A stretch of 52,742 nt of DNA from Saprospiraceae bacterium. GTDB lineage: Bacteria > Bacteroidota > Bacteroidia > Chitinophagales > Saprospiraceae. Where the stretch lies: contig JABSSL010000051.1 of NCBI GenBank assembly GCA_013214355.1, positions 1-52,742 of the forward strand, read 5' to 3'. Shown here piece by piece: positions 25,379 through 33,041 of this stretch. The translations under genes and the position numbers were made by a program. Each line of letters opens with the position of its first letter. Positions within the stretch are counted from its first letter, which is position 1. Below the pieces are notes generated by a model. That model saw only the letters and a list, made by a program, of their open reading frames with translations. It did no database searches and was not told the origin of the DNA.

Positions 25379-26358
25379 GCAATGAAATTAAGAGAATAGC
25401 AGTCTTTACCTCAGGTGGTGATGCTCCGGGTATGAATGCGGCTGTGAGAGCTGTGGTGAGAACGGCTGCATTCAACGATTTGCACGTTTACGGTATCGCA
25501 CGCGGTTATGAAGGCATGATTGATGGAGATCTAAAGCGACTTGAGGTGAGAGATGTGGGAAATATCATGCACAGAGGAGGAACAGTTCTCAAAACTGCTA
25601 GAAGTAAACGCTTCATGACCCCGGAAGGTCGCAAACAGGCCTACGAGTCTCTCTTAGCTTTTGATATAGATGCCTGTGTGGCCATCGGCGGAAATGGTAC
25701 CTTCACTGGTGCGGAGGTTTTTACGTCAGAATACGACATTCCTATTATTGGTATTCCAGGTACGATAGATAATGACCTTTATGGCACAGATGCTACCATT
25801 GGATTTGACACGGCCATTAATACGGCCATCAATGCTGTAGACAAGATCCGTGATACTGCGGATTCTCACAATAGGCTATTTTTCGTTGAGGTGATGGGTC
25901 GCAATTCTGGCTTTATTGCCCTGAACACTGGGATTGGTAGTGGTGCAGGCTGTATTTTGATCCCAGAAGTAGACTCCAACCTAGATGACTTGGTGGAAAT
26001 TCTTCGAAAAGGGGCACGCAGAAAAAAGCTTTTCAGTGTAGTTATCGTAGCGGAAGGGAACAAGTACGGTGGTGCAGCGGAAATTGCGCAGCGAGTGCAG
26101 GAATCTTTTGACCATTATGATACTAAGGTCGCCATCATTGGACACTTGCAAAGAGGAGGATCTCCATCAGCACTAGATCGAGTGCTGGCTAGCCGTCTAG
26201 GCTTTGGAGCGGTAGAAGCTATTCTAGCTGGGAAATCCAAATGCATGGTGGGCATTATCAATAACAAGGTTAAATACACTCCTTTCCAGGATGCCATAAC
26301 AAAGAATAAACACCCGAGTAAAGATCTCGTCAGAATGGCTGAAATATTAGCCATCTAG
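25375..26358 (+). CDS. pfkA: 6-phosphofructokinase, ATP-dependent type
   Basis: 327 residues, the standard length. Phosphorylates fructose 6-phosphate, the committing step of glycolysis. Visible motifs: FTSGGDAPGMNA (11-22), GGTVLKTARSKRF, and the catalytic PGTIDNDLYGTD with D132 and D134. MGRNSGFIA and GHLQRGGSPSALDR follow, with the GHLQRGG arginine of the substrate site. The nucleotide motif reads IGGNGTFTGA: the glycine after position 107 fits ATP rather than pyrophosphate use, but residue 107 is Asn where bacterial enzymes usually have the Mg-binding Asp (GGDGS). It is the second gene of the operon with the sugar kinase. A hairpin follows the stop (26364-26385). Confidence 0.95.
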   Translation: MSNEIKRIAVFTSGGDAPGMNAAVRAVVRTAAFNDLHVYGIARGYEGMIDGDLKRLEVRDVGNIMHRGGTVLKTARSKRFMTPEGRKQAYESLLAFDIDACVAIGGNGTFTGAEVFTSEYDIPIIGIPGTIDNDLYGTDATIGFDTAINTAINAVDKIRDTADSHNRLFFVEVMGRNSGFIALNTGIGSGAGCILIPEVDSNLDDLVEILRKGARRKKLFSVVIVAEGNKYGGAAEIAQRVQESFDHYDTKVAIIGHLQRGGSPSALDRVLASRLGFGAVEAILAGKSKCMVGIINNKVKYTPFQDAITKNKHPSKDLVRMAEILAI

Positions 26359-26363
26359 ATATG

Positions 26364-26385
26364 AAGGAGGGAACTCTCCCTCCTT
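26364..26385 (+). terminator. Probable terminator hairpin after pfkA
   Basis: AAGGAGGGA (26364-26372) pairs perfectly with TCCCTCCTT (26377-26385), loop ACTC. Only three T follow, so it is a weak intrinsic terminator; it begins 6 bp past the pfkA stop. Confidence 0.55.
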
Positions 26386-26456
26386 TGGCCAATAACTTTT
26401 CACCTTCCTTTCGCACGCTACTACAGGAGGACAGAAGTCAAAACTAGGGATTGTTG

Positions 26457-27335
26457 CTAATCCTGCTCAGGTTTTGCCTCCCCTCTAGTACTTAACATCA
26501 GCAAGGTAATCAACGGTATCAAAAAGTGAGGAAAGCGATAGACCGTTTGAAACCACCACTGGTGCATACCAGATGCAAAGAAATCCCAGTAAACGAAAGC
26601 CCAGACTCGGGCAATGGAGGTGAAGAAGCCCCAGAAAATAGCGTATGCTAAGGCAATCTGCTGCCCCCTTTTCCAAGGCACGAACAAAAGAACACTTAAG
26701 ACGAAATCCAGTATCCCCGCTAAATTCAAGAATTGAAATGCTCCTTTTTCTTGTACAGGTAAGATATTCATAACCATTTCCTGAAAGTGAACGGGTCTTG
26801 GGTAATACCCGATCGCGTACAAGCCATGGCAAGTGAAGGTTAAGACAATAGCCAATTTGAGCAATAGCATGAATTGTTGGCCGATAGATTCTCGGTCTAC
26901 AAAATGTAAGACTAGAAAAGGAGCCAGCATTTGAAGGCTATACTCAAAGAATTGTCCAAGTGCAAAGAATCGCTCTTTAAAATAGAGCAGAGATAGGAAA
27001 ACTAGGTTGATGAAGCCAATCCATATCAGGATTCGTCCCCACCGACCTAGCTTTTTTATAAAGATTACGGCTAGACCTGCCAAGGCATAGATCCAACCAC
27101 TAATTCGTATACTAGTCTGGATGCCATTGTCTACCGGGGTACTGATCACATATTCTTCCCAGGACATCCCAAAGATAAACTCTACTATTCCACTCATCCA
27201 TACCTCGTCCCACAAGAGGGTGCGATTCGGCGCATCCCAAAAGAGGTGTTGCCAAGCACGTCCCCAAAAGACACATACTGCCGCTACCTGGACAATTAGC
27301 CAAATACGAGCGTTTATCGGATAGTTTCTGGGCAT
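26457..27335 (-). CDS. Multi-pass membrane protein of unknown function
   Basis: 292 residues with seven or eight hydrophobic segments and many Trp and Phe residues. A short loop WDEVWMSGIVEFIFGMSWEEYV after the first helix and the stretch ARVWAFVYWDFFASGMHQWWFQTVYRFPHFLIP near the end are the most distinctive parts. I do not recognise a family. It starts 6 bp after the prfB stop codon and is the last gene of the nrnA-FKBP-prfB run, so it is probably co-transcribed with them; nothing in the sequence links it to translation. Two overlapping frames in the same region are shadows. Confidence 0.75.
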   Translation of the reverse strand: MPRNYPINARIWLIVQVAAVCVFWGRAWQHLFWDAPNRTLLWDEVWMSGIVEFIFGMSWEEYVISTPVDNGIQTSIRISGWIYALAGLAVIFIKKLGRWGRILIWIGFINLVFLSLLYFKERFFALGQFFEYSLQMLAPFLVLHFVDRESIGQQFMLLLKLAIVLTFTCHGLYAIGYYPRPVHFQEMVMNILPVQEKGAFQFLNLAGILDFVLSVLLFVPWKRGQQIALAYAIFWGFFTSIARVWAFVYWDFFASGMHQWWFQTVYRFPHFLIPLITLLMLSTRGEAKPEQD

Positions 27336-27341
27336 CCATCA

Positions 27342-28419
27342 TTAATTGTGGTGCATCAAGAATGCTTTGAGAAATTCATCAATTTCTCCTGCTAAGACAG
27401 CATCCGTTTGACTGGTCTGATGTTGTGTACGATGATCTTTAACACGGCGGTCATCCAGCACGTAACTTCGAATCTGAGATCCCCACTCATTTTTCATCTT
27501 TCCTGCTTCTACCTTATCACGCTCTGCTCTCTGTCTTTCCAACTCTCGCTGGTAGAGACGGGATTTCAGCATTTGAATGGCTTTATCCCTATTCATGTGT
27601 TGCGAACGCTCCTCTTGGCATTCGACTACAATCCCGCTAGGTAGGTGTCGGACTCGAACGGCGGACTCCGTCTTATTCACGTGCTGTCCCCCTGCTCCAC
27701 TTGACCGGAAGGTATCCCAATCTAAATCAGCAGGATTGATTTCAATTTCGATCCGCTCATCTACCATAGGATGTACAAACACCGAAGCAAAAGAAGTCAT
27801 CCGTTTTCCTTGGGAGTTGAACGGGCTAATACGAACCAAACGATGCACCCCATTCTCCCCCTTCAAGAGGCCATAAACGAAGTCCCCTTTAATTTCAATC
27901 TCAACAGATTTTATCCCTGCAACGTCTCCCTCTTGGTAGTTTAACTGACTCAGCTTAAACCCCTTCTTCTCACCCCACATTTTATACATCCGCAGCAACA
28001 TATCTGCCCAGTCGCAAGCCTCAGTCCCGCCTGCACCTGCATTGATTTCCAGCACCGCACCCAATTCATCTTCGGGTCGATTCAAAGTGGAACGAAATTC
28101 TAAGTCTTCAATCGCAGCAACGGCTTCTTGATGCTTATCATCAACTTCCTCTTCGGTCGCTTCTCCCTCCTTTTGGAACTCCAACAAAACTTCAGCATCC
28201 TCTATGATCGTCGCCACTTCCTCATACTGTCCCACCCAATTCTTGTGGCTCTTGATCGTCTTTAAAATGCTTTCTGCCTTCTTAGGATCATTCCAAAAAT
28301 TCGGATCTAAAGAAATCTGTTCCTTTTCCTCAATCTCGATTAAACGATTCTCGACGTCAAAGATACCTCCTCAGGACCAAAAGGCGATCTTTCAGTTCTT
28401 TCAACTGATCTGCAGTCAT
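27342..28419 (-). CDS. prfB: Peptide chain release factor 2, expressed by programmed +1 frameshift
   Basis: Recognises UGA and UAA stop codons and releases the finished protein. The gene is split into two frames: 20 codons from ATG 28419 (MTADQLKELKDRLLVLRRYL) end at an in-frame TGA (28359-28357). A +1 shift at CTT TGA C continues as DVENRLIEIEEKEQ... from 28358 to the stop at 27342, giving 358 residues. Family marks are complete: FWNDPKKAE, PCRF domain GAGGTEACDWADMLLRMY, the stop-codon tripeptide SPF in RISPFNSQG, the GGQ loop SSGAGGQHVNKTES, and the end IRSYVLDDRRVKDHRT. It is 15 bp after the FKBP gene and 6 bp before the membrane protein gene. The frameshift makes RF2 regulate its own level. 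Confidence 0.97.
28357..28371 (-). promoter_or_regulatory. prfB programmed +1 frameshift site
   Basis: On the minus strand the sequence is AGGAGG-TAT-CTT-TGA-C. The SD-like AGGAGG (28371-28366) lies 3 nt before the CTT slip codon, the UGA stop fills the next codon, and C follows. This is the same arrangement as the well-studied RF2 site of E. coli. When RF2 is scarce, the ribosome pauses at UGA and slips forward one base. Confidence 0.95.
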
Positions 28420-28434
28420 ATGACTTTCCTTTTC

Positions 28435-29331
28435 TTATTTTAGAAGTTCTACGTAAAAGATTAATTCTGCATCTGGTGGAATTACTGGAGGTGAACCTGT
28501 TCCTCCGTATCCCATTTCTGAGGGAACAAACAAAAATGCTTTAGATCCCTTTGTCAACTCTGCAATACCTTCATCCCATCCTTTAATCACACGTCCAGCG
28601 CCTAGTGGAAAATCAAAACTGCTTCCTCTACTAAAGGCATCGTCAAAGCGAGTACCATCAGTCAAGGTTCCATAATAGAGTACCTTAACCGTTTCTCTGA
28701 CAGCAGGCTTCTCACCATCACCTTCTTCCACCCGTAGGATTTTAAGACCGGAATCCAAAGTTTCCAAACCTTCGATACTGTTACTAGCGTAATTAGCTAC
28801 CGTGGATTGTACTAATGCCTCAACCTCTGGCAAGCGTTCCTTTACGACCGCCGCCGCCTTTTCTTGAGCCTCACGCTCTTCTTGTTGGGCAATCTCATAT
28901 TCTGCATTAGATTGAATCTTTTGAATAGCAATGCTATAGTACAGCATGCTCTTATCTTCGAAGCCAGGAGGTTTCTGTGGTAGCGTATCTAGGTTAACCA
29001 AGATGGTTAAGCTGTCTCCTACACCCATTGTTTCCAAAAACCCAGGAACTGGAGAATTAGGATTGGATGGTGTACCTTCTGGTGGAATCTGGTAAGCTGG
29101 TTCGTTACCTGTCTCGCGACTGGAGTTCAGCACCTCAGTATCGGTCCCCGTATAAACGTGGAAGCGCACAAAGTCACCAGGCTTCGCAGCAGGATTCCCA
29201 GTTTTCTTATGATAAATGTACTGCGTGCCATCTTCTAGCACCTGTACTTCCCCGGAAGAACCTCCCTCACCGGATTCGCAAGCCGTCAACCCGAGCATGG
29301 ACAAGGCAAGCAGCATGAATAAAATTCGCAT
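28435..29331 (-). CDS. FKBP-type peptidyl-prolyl isomerase lipoprotein
   Basis: 298 residues. Lipobox LTAC (Cys ~18) after a short signal peptide, so it is anchored in the envelope. The C-terminal FKBP domain (~205-298) is complete: VKVLYYGTLTDGTRFDDAFSRG, FPLGAGRVIKGWDEGIAELTKGSKAFLFVPSEMGYGGTGSPPVIPPDAELIFYVELL, with the Y, F, D, V, I, W and Y residues of the active pocket. The N-terminal half (~45-150) resembles a second, degenerate FKBP domain (GDFVRFHVYTGTDTEVLNSS, PGFLETMGVGDSLTILV). A charged helix joins them (~150-185). It helps proline-limited folding of exported proteins. It lies between nrnA (49 bp) and prfB (15 bp) in one run. Confidence 0.93.
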   Translation of the reverse strand: MRILFMLLALSMLGLTACESGEGGSSGEVQVLEDGTQYIYHKKTGNPAAKPGDFVRFHVYTGTDTEVLNSSRETGNEPAYQIPPEGTPSNPNSPVPGFLETMGVGDSLTILVNLDTLPQKPPGFEDKSMLYYSIAIQKIQSNAEYEIAQQEEREAQEKAAAVVKERLPEVEALVQSTVANYASNSIEGLETLDSGLKILRVEEGDGEKPAVRETVKVLYYGTLTDGTRFDDAFSRGSSFDFPLGAGRVIKGWDEGIAELTKGSKAFLFVPSEMGYGGTGSPPVIPPDAELIFYVELLK

Positions 29332-29380
29332 AATTAAGAGTTAATTTAAACTTTATCGAATAGCCTAATAGCTTGGAACG

Positions 29381-30385
29381 CTATTTGGCCAATTGATCTT
29401 TGTAATTAGGTAGCAATTCTTTAAACTTTCGTACGGTGGCTTTTAACCCCTGGAAAGAAGCACCACCAGCGGCATTTTTATGTCCACCACCTTTGAAATG
29501 TTTTTGTGCGATTTGCTGTACAGAGAAGTCTCCCTTAGAACGCAATGAGATCTTCACTATTGTTGGCTGCTCCGTAATAAAGGCAGCCATCTTGACATTT
29601 TTGATCTTCAAGAGTTGATTGACAATACCTTCCGTATCTCCGCGTTGAATATCAAAATGGGAATAATCGTCTTTCGTCAAGGTGATGATCCCTGTCTTGT
29701 ATTCCTCTAGAATCTCCATCCGATTGTCCAGGCAATGTCCCAATAGACGTAGCTGCTTCTCAGTCATACTATTGAAGATCAAATCCTGCAACTTATAATC
29801 GTCTACTCCCAAAGCCAACAATTCAGAAACGATTCGGAATAACTTGGGGGAGGTACTGTATTTGAAGGAGCCGGTATCCGTTAAGATTCCTGTGAAGACA
29901 CACTCTCCTATCACTTTATCTATCAGTTCTTTATCCTCTAAAGCCTCAACAAAATCAAAAATCATTTCGCTGGTAGAAGAAGCGGTCGTATCCGACAGCG
30001 TGTAATGTGCGAAATCATCAGGATAAAGATGATGATCAATCATGATCTTCGTACAGTCTCGTTTCCGCACCAAATCTCCCACCTTATCAATACGGTCCAA
30101 TGAATTGAAGTCCAAACAAAAAATGATGTCAGCAGCTTTCACTGCTTCCTCTGTATCTGCAGGATCATTGTCGTAGATAATGATGTCTTCAGCGCCTTTT
30201 AGCCAAGCCAAAAAATCAGGATATTCCGAAGGGGCAACGATCTTGGTTGTATGACCTAACTTGTTCAAATAGTGGAGTAAACCCAAGGAAGATCCAATAG
30301 CATCTCCATCAGGATTGCGATGTGTCGTGATCAGAATCTGCTTAGGTTCGGCAAGCAGGGACTTTATCTCAGAAATATTGTGCAT
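29381..30385 (-). CDS. nrnA: DHH-family phosphoesterase, NrnA-like
   Basis: 334 residues. Family members degrade short RNA oligonucleotides, pAp or pGpG in the cytoplasm. The DHH domain shows the metal ligands in ITTHRNPDGDAIGSSLGL (motif I/II), CLDFNSLDRID (motif II) and the name-giving DHH in IMIDHHLYPD. The DHHA1 domain ends with FKGGGHKNAAGG, the RNA-binding GGGH motif. Length fits NrnA (313-340). It is first in the minus-strand run with the FKBP and prfB genes, and divergent from ndk. Whether it acts on oligoRNA or on cyclic dinucleotide products cannot be told here. Confidence 0.92.
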   Translation of the reverse strand: MHNISEIKSLLAEPKQILITTHRNPDGDAIGSSLGLLHYLNKLGHTTKIVAPSEYPDFLAWLKGAEDIIIYDNDPADTEEAVKAADIIFCLDFNSLDRIDKVGDLVRKRDCTKIMIDHHLYPDDFAHYTLSDTTASSTSEMIFDFVEALEDKELIDKVIGECVFTGILTDTGSFKYSTSPKLFRIVSELLALGVDDYKLQDLIFNSMTEKQLRLLGHCLDNRMEILEEYKTGIITLTKDDYSHFDIQRGDTEGIVNQLLKIKNVKMAAFITEQPTIVKISLRSKGDFSVQQIAQKHFKGGGHKNAAGGASFQGLKATVRKFKELLPNYKDQLAK

Positions 30386-30453
30386 ACCATCTTTTCAATC
30401 AGGGTGCGAAGTTGCAAAAATTATAAAATTAACCAAAATATTATCCGTTCTGA

Positions 30454-30485
30454 TTGGCCACATTGTTTCACTTTCTTTACTTTTG
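30454..30485 (+). promoter_or_regulatory. ndk promoter
   Basis: TTG at 30454-30456, 21 nt, TACTTTTG at 30478-30485, a full match to TAnnTTTG. The start would fall near 30491, about 45 nt before the ndk ATG. An AT-rich stretch, without an SD, precedes the start codon. Confidence 0.7.
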
Positions 30486-30535
30486 CACCGCTTTTGGAAA
30501 AAGCATAAAACAAAAAATCTAAATACAAGCTAAAA

Positions 30536-30955
30536 ATGGCTGGAAACAAAACATTTACAATGATCAAGCCCGATGCTGTTAAAGCAGGGCACACCGGAGC
30601 TATCTTGGCAAAGATTAATGAGGCTGGATTCAGAATTGTGGCGATGAAGAAAACAAAACTATCTGCTGAGAAAGCAGGGGAATTCTATGCCGTGCATAAA
30701 GAGCGTCCTTTCTACGGTGAATTGGTAGAATTTATGTCTTCTGGCCCAATCGTGGCAGCCATCTTAGAGAAAGACAATGCAGTTGAGGACTTCCGCACAC
30801 TAATCGGAGCCACAAATCCTGCTGAAGCAGCTCCTGGCACCATTCGTGCCTTGTATGCTACCAGTATTGGCGAGAACGCTGTCCATGGCGCTGATTCTGA
30901 CGAAAATGCAGGGATCGAAGGTAACTTCCACTTTGCAGCGACTGAAATGTTTTAA
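30536..30955 (+). CDS. ndk: Nucleoside-diphosphate kinase
   Basis: 139 residues, the standard size. Balances the (d)NTP pools by moving the gamma-phosphate from ATP to NDPs through a phosphohistidine. The active-site histidine is H117 in [15 protein letters not shown], the family signature. Also present are [16 protein letters not shown], the [15 protein letters not shown] loop and [14 protein letters not shown]. It is a single gene with its own promoter and is followed by a long inverted repeat (30962-31016). Confidence 0.98.
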   Translation: MAGNKTFTMIKPDAVKAGHTGAILAKINEAGFRIVAMKKTKLSAEKAGEFYAVHKERPFYGELVEFMSSGPIVAAILEKDNAVEDFRTLIGATNPAEAAPGTIRALYATSIGENAVHGADSDENAGIEGNFHFAATEMF

Positions 30956-30961
30956 TATATA

Positions 30962-31016
30962 GCACCGCATGCCTCATGCTGCACGCCTAAGGTAGAGATG
31001 ATGAGGCATGTGGTGC
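30962..31016. repeat. 16-bp inverted repeat between ndk and the convergent anti-sigma-like gene
   Basis: GCACCGCATGCCTCAT (30962-30977) pairs with ATGAGGCATGTGGTGC (31001-31016) over 16 bp with a single G-T wobble and a 23-nt loop. No T-run follows on either strand. It probably marks the end of both transcripts. Confidence 0.7.
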
Positions 31017-31055
31017 ATTCCTCTGCTCTACTCCCCACTTTGCACCGCCCACCTG

Positions 31056-32336
31056 CTAGAATTGCACAGAAAAAGAGGTTGTTAAACCAAACATATTTGG
31101 ATTTGTGAATCGATTATCATTTAACCGATATCGATAATTCAGGGAAAGATCCCATACCACCTGCTGCCCAATTGGCCATTGGTATCCCGCTTTGGAAGCC
31201 AGATAATGCGCTGGCCCATCTGCTCTATCTATACTTTTCTCCACTTGGATTTCCGTATCAGTGTTTCGGTCTTTGAATTCATAGAAGACATCATAGGGCT
31301 TAAAGCCCAAAGCATTATACCCAATACCAACGGTTGGTCTTTCTCTTCTTTTCTTAGCGGTAAAAGCATACTCCAAACCAACTGACAAATGAGTTCGTTC
31401 CTGCCAGACTTGAACATGCTCAAAATCAAAATTGTCTGCGGGGGGTGCCACATCCGGAACCCCAAATCTTTCTCCCGTTTCTGACATACGATACTTGATA
31501 TCAAGTAAGCCAATCTCACCCCAGATAGCCAGGTGATTTGGTAATTGTAGTTTTAATTGAATCGCACGTTGAAAAGCATACGGCTCTGCTATTTCTTCTG
31601 TCAACGGAATCAACCCTCCTATCTGCGCTCCAATAGAAATACCTTGCGGTCTAATGTATTCCCAGACGGGAGGAGGAGTATAGGTATAATTGGAGATGGG
31701 CAAGCCTTGCATAGGCTGAGTGGGTGGTGACTGTTGTGCATATAGAAGTTCCGTTTTGCCCGTAGGTAGGTAGACAACATTGTTTCGAGGCTTCAATTCT
31801 TCTTGTGGACTGTCAGCTAAGGCTGCTGGTCCAAGGTTCTGCTGTAAGAATAACAGATTGATCAAATCCTCTTGACCCCTGATGAATCTTCTAGGATAAA
31901 CAGTCCCATAAGCTGGGGTGGCCATGGATCCGAATCTAGAAACAGCATCTTGTTGGTTCCCTGCGAAGTGAGGAGTCCAGTTTGGAATGCTTGCGGAGGC
32001 TGACTGGGGTACGAATTGCCTGACTACTTGAGTTTGTATTAGGGTATCCCTTAGGTAAATGAATTGCGTTTTGACGATGGTATCTACCTTATTTTCTGCA
32101 ATGGCTGGTGGAGTAGTATCCGTATTCTGTTGCAGAAAAAGCCAAGCATTCAGCAAAATCGATAATGGTAGCACGGCTAGTAGAGCGTAGGACCACCAGG
32201 GCCAGACCACTACCCTAGCCTGTGACCTTTCGAAATCATTTAACTTAGTTTCCATAGCCCTCCAGGCATCTTCCCTGAAAGAAGGCTCTGGCCTATTTTC
32301 GAGATTCTCCTTTATACTGTCGTAAAAATCTTCCAT
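31056..32336 (-). CDS. Anti-sigma-factor-like membrane protein with beta-barrel-like C-terminus
   Basis: 426 residues. The first ~45 residues (MEDFYDSIKENLENRPEP and on) are charged and look like the cytoplasmic sigma-binding end of a small anti-sigma factor. One transmembrane helix follows (~48-68, WWSYALLAVLPLSILLNAWLF). After a proline-rich linker the second half (~235-426) has the alternating pattern of an outer-membrane beta barrel: SIGAQIGGLIPL, LSVGLEYAF, TVGIGYNALGF, WDLSLNYRYRLND, with a C-terminal phenylalanine (SFSVQF). It is 56 bp after the ECF sigma gene, as expected for a sigma/anti-sigma pair. How one chain holds both an inner-membrane helix and a barrel-like part is unclear; the barrel may be a periplasmic fold. 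Confidence 0.7.
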   Translation of the reverse strand: MEDFYDSIKENLENRPEPSFREDAWRAMETKLNDFERSQARVVVWPWWSYALLAVLPLSILLNAWLFLQQNTDTTPPAIAENKVDTIVKTQFIYLRDTLIQTQVVRQFVPQSASASIPNWTPHFAGNQQDAVSRFGSMATPAYGTVYPRRFIRGQEDLINLLFLQQNLGPAALADSPQEELKPRNNVVYLPTGKTELLYAQQSPPTQPMQGLPISNYTYTPPPVWEYIRPQGISIGAQIGGLIPLTEEIAEPYAFQRAIQLKLQLPNHLAIWGEIGLLDIKYRMSETGERFGVPDVAPPADNFDFEHVQVWQERTHLSVGLEYAFTAKKRRERPTVGIGYNALGFKPYDVFYEFKDRNTDTEIQVEKSIDRADGPAHYLASKAGYQWPIGQQVVWDLSLNYRYRLNDNRFTNPNMFGLTTSFSVQF

Positions 32337-32392
32337 ACTGTGTTTCTCCTTTAGATGCTTCGCTTCCCTTGGTTACCGCTAGTAGATGTTTT

Positions 32393-32956
32393 TTACCTTC
32401 CCGTTTTTTTTCTCCTATTCTTAATCAACAATCTTCTGAGTTTTTCCTTAGCTCGAGACAAGTTGGACTTGGACGATCCCACACTAATATTCAATTGCTC
32501 TGCAATCTCATGGTGTTTGTAGCCTTCCATAACGTATAAATTAAACACCATTCGGTAAGCAGGTGGCAACTGCTGGACATAAACCATTAGATCTTCACCT
32601 GCCTGTAAATCCGTCAGTTCCTGGCGTTCCTCGACCAGTCGACCAATATCCTCAGTAGCAATACTTAATTGATGACGCTTATGTTTTCGGTGGTAATCAA
32701 TCGCAGAATTGATCAGCACCTTTCTGAGCCAGCTCTTGAAGGGGTAGTCGGAATCGTATTGATGAAGGCGAGTAAAAACGCGTAGGAATCCGTCGTTGAG
32801 CATTTCCTGAGCTTCCGTCTCGTTCTTGCCATACCTTAGACAGATATTCATACCGTAGCCATAGAAAAGCTCATAGAGTTTACGTTGACTGCCTCTACGG
32901 CCTTCACGGCACCCTTGTAGCAATAATTCTAGCTTAAGGTTATCTTTATCTGCCAT
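32393..32956 (-). CDS. ECF-type RNA polymerase sigma factor
   Basis: 187 residues from the ATG at 32956; a GTG 51 bp earlier would add a hydrophobic tail that is unlikely. Region sigma2 (~10-90): YELFYGYGMNICLRYGKNETEAQEMLNDGFLRVFTRL with YPFKSWLRKVLINSAIDYHRK. Region sigma4 (~120-175): LPPAYRMVFNLYVMEGYKHHEIAEQLNISVGSSKSNLSRAKEKLRRLL, the helix-turn-helix for the -35 element. The tail is strongly basic. The following gene encodes a membrane anti-sigma-like protein, so the pair probably responds to an envelope signal. The target promoters are not known. Confidence 0.95.
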   Translation of the reverse strand: MADKDNLKLELLLQGCREGRRGSQRKLYELFYGYGMNICLRYGKNETEAQEMLNDGFLRVFTRLHQYDSDYPFKSWLRKVLINSAIDYHRKHKRHQLSIATEDIGRLVEERQELTDLQAGEDLMVYVQQLPPAYRMVFNLYVMEGYKHHEIAEQLNISVGSSKSNLSRAKEKLRRLLIKNRRKKTGR

Positions 32957-33041
32957 ATACTGGCCAATACGGAGAAATAAAAAGAAAGGGTTGCTTGTGC
33001 TAGGCACAAAAAACGAAGAACGACTGTCTAAGGGTTCAAAA

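Noticed and set aside
26485-26832. 115-codon overlapping minus-strand frame inside the membrane protein gene
   Set aside because: Shares the same DNA as a 292-residue hydrophobic protein with consistent helices; no motif of its own.
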